Assembly: GCF_932294415.1 (NCBI RefSeq)
Contig: NC_065536.1
Coordinates: 13,113,974 to 13,177,973 of the forward strand
From: Quercus robur
Taxonomy: Eukaryota > Streptophyta > Magnoliopsida > Fagales > Fagaceae
DNA: 64,000 nt
Direction: 5' to 3'
Position 1 is the stretch's first letter. The number at the start of each line of letters is the position of its first letter. Positions 62,058 to 64,000 of the stretch are shown here, one piece after another. The position numbers and the translations under genes were made by a program. The notes beneath the pieces are model-generated. The model saw nothing but the letters and a program-made list of their open reading frames with translations, was not told the origin of the DNA and made no database searches.

Positions 62058-64000
62058 AAGGAAATGGATCTGTAAGGCTGGAACTGTAAGCTGAGAATAG
62101 TGAGAATTAACTAAGGGGTGCTATAAAAGAGAGTCTGAGAGTTCAAAGGCGCTTGGTGAGCATTAAACACTTATCTTTAAGCTTTGTCTCTGTGTTTCAT
62201 GCCAGTCTGTTGTTTTTTGAACTTAAAATATTTTAACAAGCACAAAAGGCGGTTGCTCGAGATACAAGAAATATCTTATAGTATATATAAACAACTGGAA
62301 GTGGCTTGTCTAGACATTGCTTTTTGGGTAAAAGTGCTTAACAGCCTAACTTGGCAATATGTAAAGACATAATTACATTTATGGTCCTGCTTGAGACTAG
62401 TTTATTTTAATGAAATCAAAAAATTCTTGTTGTAAATCCGATACATAAAAATAAAAATTAGTTAAAATAATATAGTAAAACAGTATCAAAAAAAATGTAA
62501 TAGAATCTATAAATAATAATAAAAATAAATTGAATAATAAAATAAATTAGCAAAAATTATTTTTACCAAAAGTACACTATAAATCAATTTATCACTAGCC
62601 AAGAGGCTCCACAGCACAAGCTTGACGTCTACCCCATTTTCCATGGGCTTCATTTGCATATGGGCTTATTAACTTTTAAGCTGGATCCAATCTTAAAAAA
62701 AAAAATTTGAGGTTAAAATTGTAAATTTAATCTGTTTCCCAATTTTTAACTTAAACATGTCAGTTTCGTCTCTCAATTTTTAAGATATATTAATTGCGAT
62801 ATCAATTTTTAAATGCACACTTCGTAACCATGTTTATTAATGTCATTGTTAGATAATCTCGTTTGACGGAGAAGAGATTTGAACGCAGAAATCGATTTGA
62901 TTTTAAAAGCTTAATAGTTGAAGGACCAAGCTCAACTTTGTCCAAATTATTAAAAGACCAAATTAGTAATTTAAAGCAAAAAAGTTGATTTATAAGAAAG
63001 CATGGTATCTGTAAACCTATGTACCTAGCTAGTAAAGTTTCTTAATTTTGTACTAAACAGTATAAATCAAATCCATAGAAAATGAGTTAATCAAATCACA
63101 TCAAAATCTCATTGCAAGAATGAGGCTGTGATAGAGGAACAGAGTTACAGATTGCTTATCAAAAAGAGTTACACACTGTTTAAACAATCATTGAACAGAA
63201 ATGAAAATAAAATAAACATTTTTTTTTAGATTTACTTATTTTGTTGAAAATATTGTAAATAAATGTAATAATTAATTGAAATAATACAATAGGATTCATA
63301 AATAATATTAAAAAATATAACGAAAATTATAAATAATAACAAAAATAAACTAAATAATAAAATAAATTGATAAAAATAATTTTTGCCATATACAAACTAA
63401 ATCATGAGTTGTATTGTATATCTGCTGTGAGACCCCTCCACTCCACCACAATAATTAACTGCTGTGACGTTCATCAAGCACATGAGTTGTATCGGACTTT
63501 TTTTATTTTATTTTTTAGCTAAAACAGAAACCTTGGCCTTTTTTGAGTTTTTTTTTCACAGTATTGAAATACCATGGTCGCATCATTGCTGCAATGATTG
63601 TACTCTACTCGGTTTGTGTGTGTGTGATCATCTTACACAAAGATTGCATTTATATTTTAACATTATAGGAAACATGCACTATCGATCTTGTTTCCACTTT
63701 TCTATTAAAAATACTCCTTTTAGATCAAAGCCACTTATATTGTGAAGCAGCTTTTTGGAGGTATGGTATGGATGCAAACTTGACTATATTGGGAGATTGT
63801 GGATAATTGTTATAATGGAAAACAGGTTGATAGTGATATGAATTTGAGAAGAATACTGTGATTTTGTTTAAATGCCCATTATTCCATATCTTAGTTTTTA
63901 TGCTCAAGTGGTCCTTTTGTTTTTATAGCACCAACTTGACCCTTAAATACTTGCCCTTGACCAATCATTTACTCCCTCTCTAGGCATAAAGAGAGTGATT
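62054..64000. other. Upstream of HIPP; MITE-like repeats, no gene
   Basis: Decayed members of the 48376-48585 repeat lie at about 62400-62580 and 63215-63400 (shared AATAATAAAATAAATT and AAAATTATTTTTACCA-type blocks). No ORF was supported to the window end. Confidence 0.55.

Overview
The window is nuclear DNA of a flowering plant, almost certainly a woody eudicot. The genes are intron-rich and plant-specific (a TIR-NBS-LRR immune receptor, a heavy-metal-associated isoprenylated protein, a TAXI/EDGP-like aspartic-protease relative), the intergenic DNA is AT-rich, and it is crowded with Helitrons, MITEs and LTR retrotransposons. The TCGATCGATCGAA motif inside one solo LTR would fit Fagaceae (oak/chestnut), but that attribution is inference.

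Four genes look expressible, all on the minus strand. (1) 18273-23462: a TNL receptor of five exons, predicted 1148 aa, whose C-terminal tail has been cut by frameshifts. (2) 24670-31205: a 12-exon gene built of six tandem two-exon Myb/SANT-like modules, predicted 1094 aa, with a 5' UTR exon near 33.2 kb. (3) 39991-44581: a complete six-exon signal peptidase complex subunit 3 gene, 167 aa. (4) 60066-62003: a three-exon HIPP protein, 530 aa, with a CDGC metal site, an acidic FDDE repeat, a Gly/Lys-rich body and a C-terminal CSIM prenylation box.

Dead gene copies surround them: a 5'-truncated signal peptidase copy (1900-2516), a TIR exon with one nonsense codon (9743-10230), interleaved fragments of a cation/calcium exchanger and of the SANT gene (11.68-15.93 kb), and a TAXI/EDGP-like aspartic-protease pseudogene (53.6-54.8 kb).

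The layout is shaped by a segmental duplication. About 100-7366 and about 37340-41286 are paralogous copies in the same orientation. Because the copies took different insertions, each supplies the empty site for the other: a poly(A)-tailed insertion (242-500) and a nested pair of Helitrons (2568-6816) are only in the left copy, and a 1124-bp TIR element with a TAA target duplication (38358-39481) is only in the right copy. Other well-bounded mobile DNA: a small LTR element carrying a 313-codon ORF (7467-9011, TSD TTATT), a foldback (33474-33777), a 342-bp Helitron (34001-34342), a solo LTR nested inside a MITE (34766-35518, TSD ATTTA), another solo LTR (47243-48098, TSD GTTTG), and a non-autonomous LTR element with two internal tandem-repeat blocks (48688-52057). 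A palindrome-bounded 350-bp segment at 44941-45290 holds two triads of a 14-mer spaced at exactly 21 nt and was not assigned to any known class. No rRNA, tRNA or CRISPR was seen.
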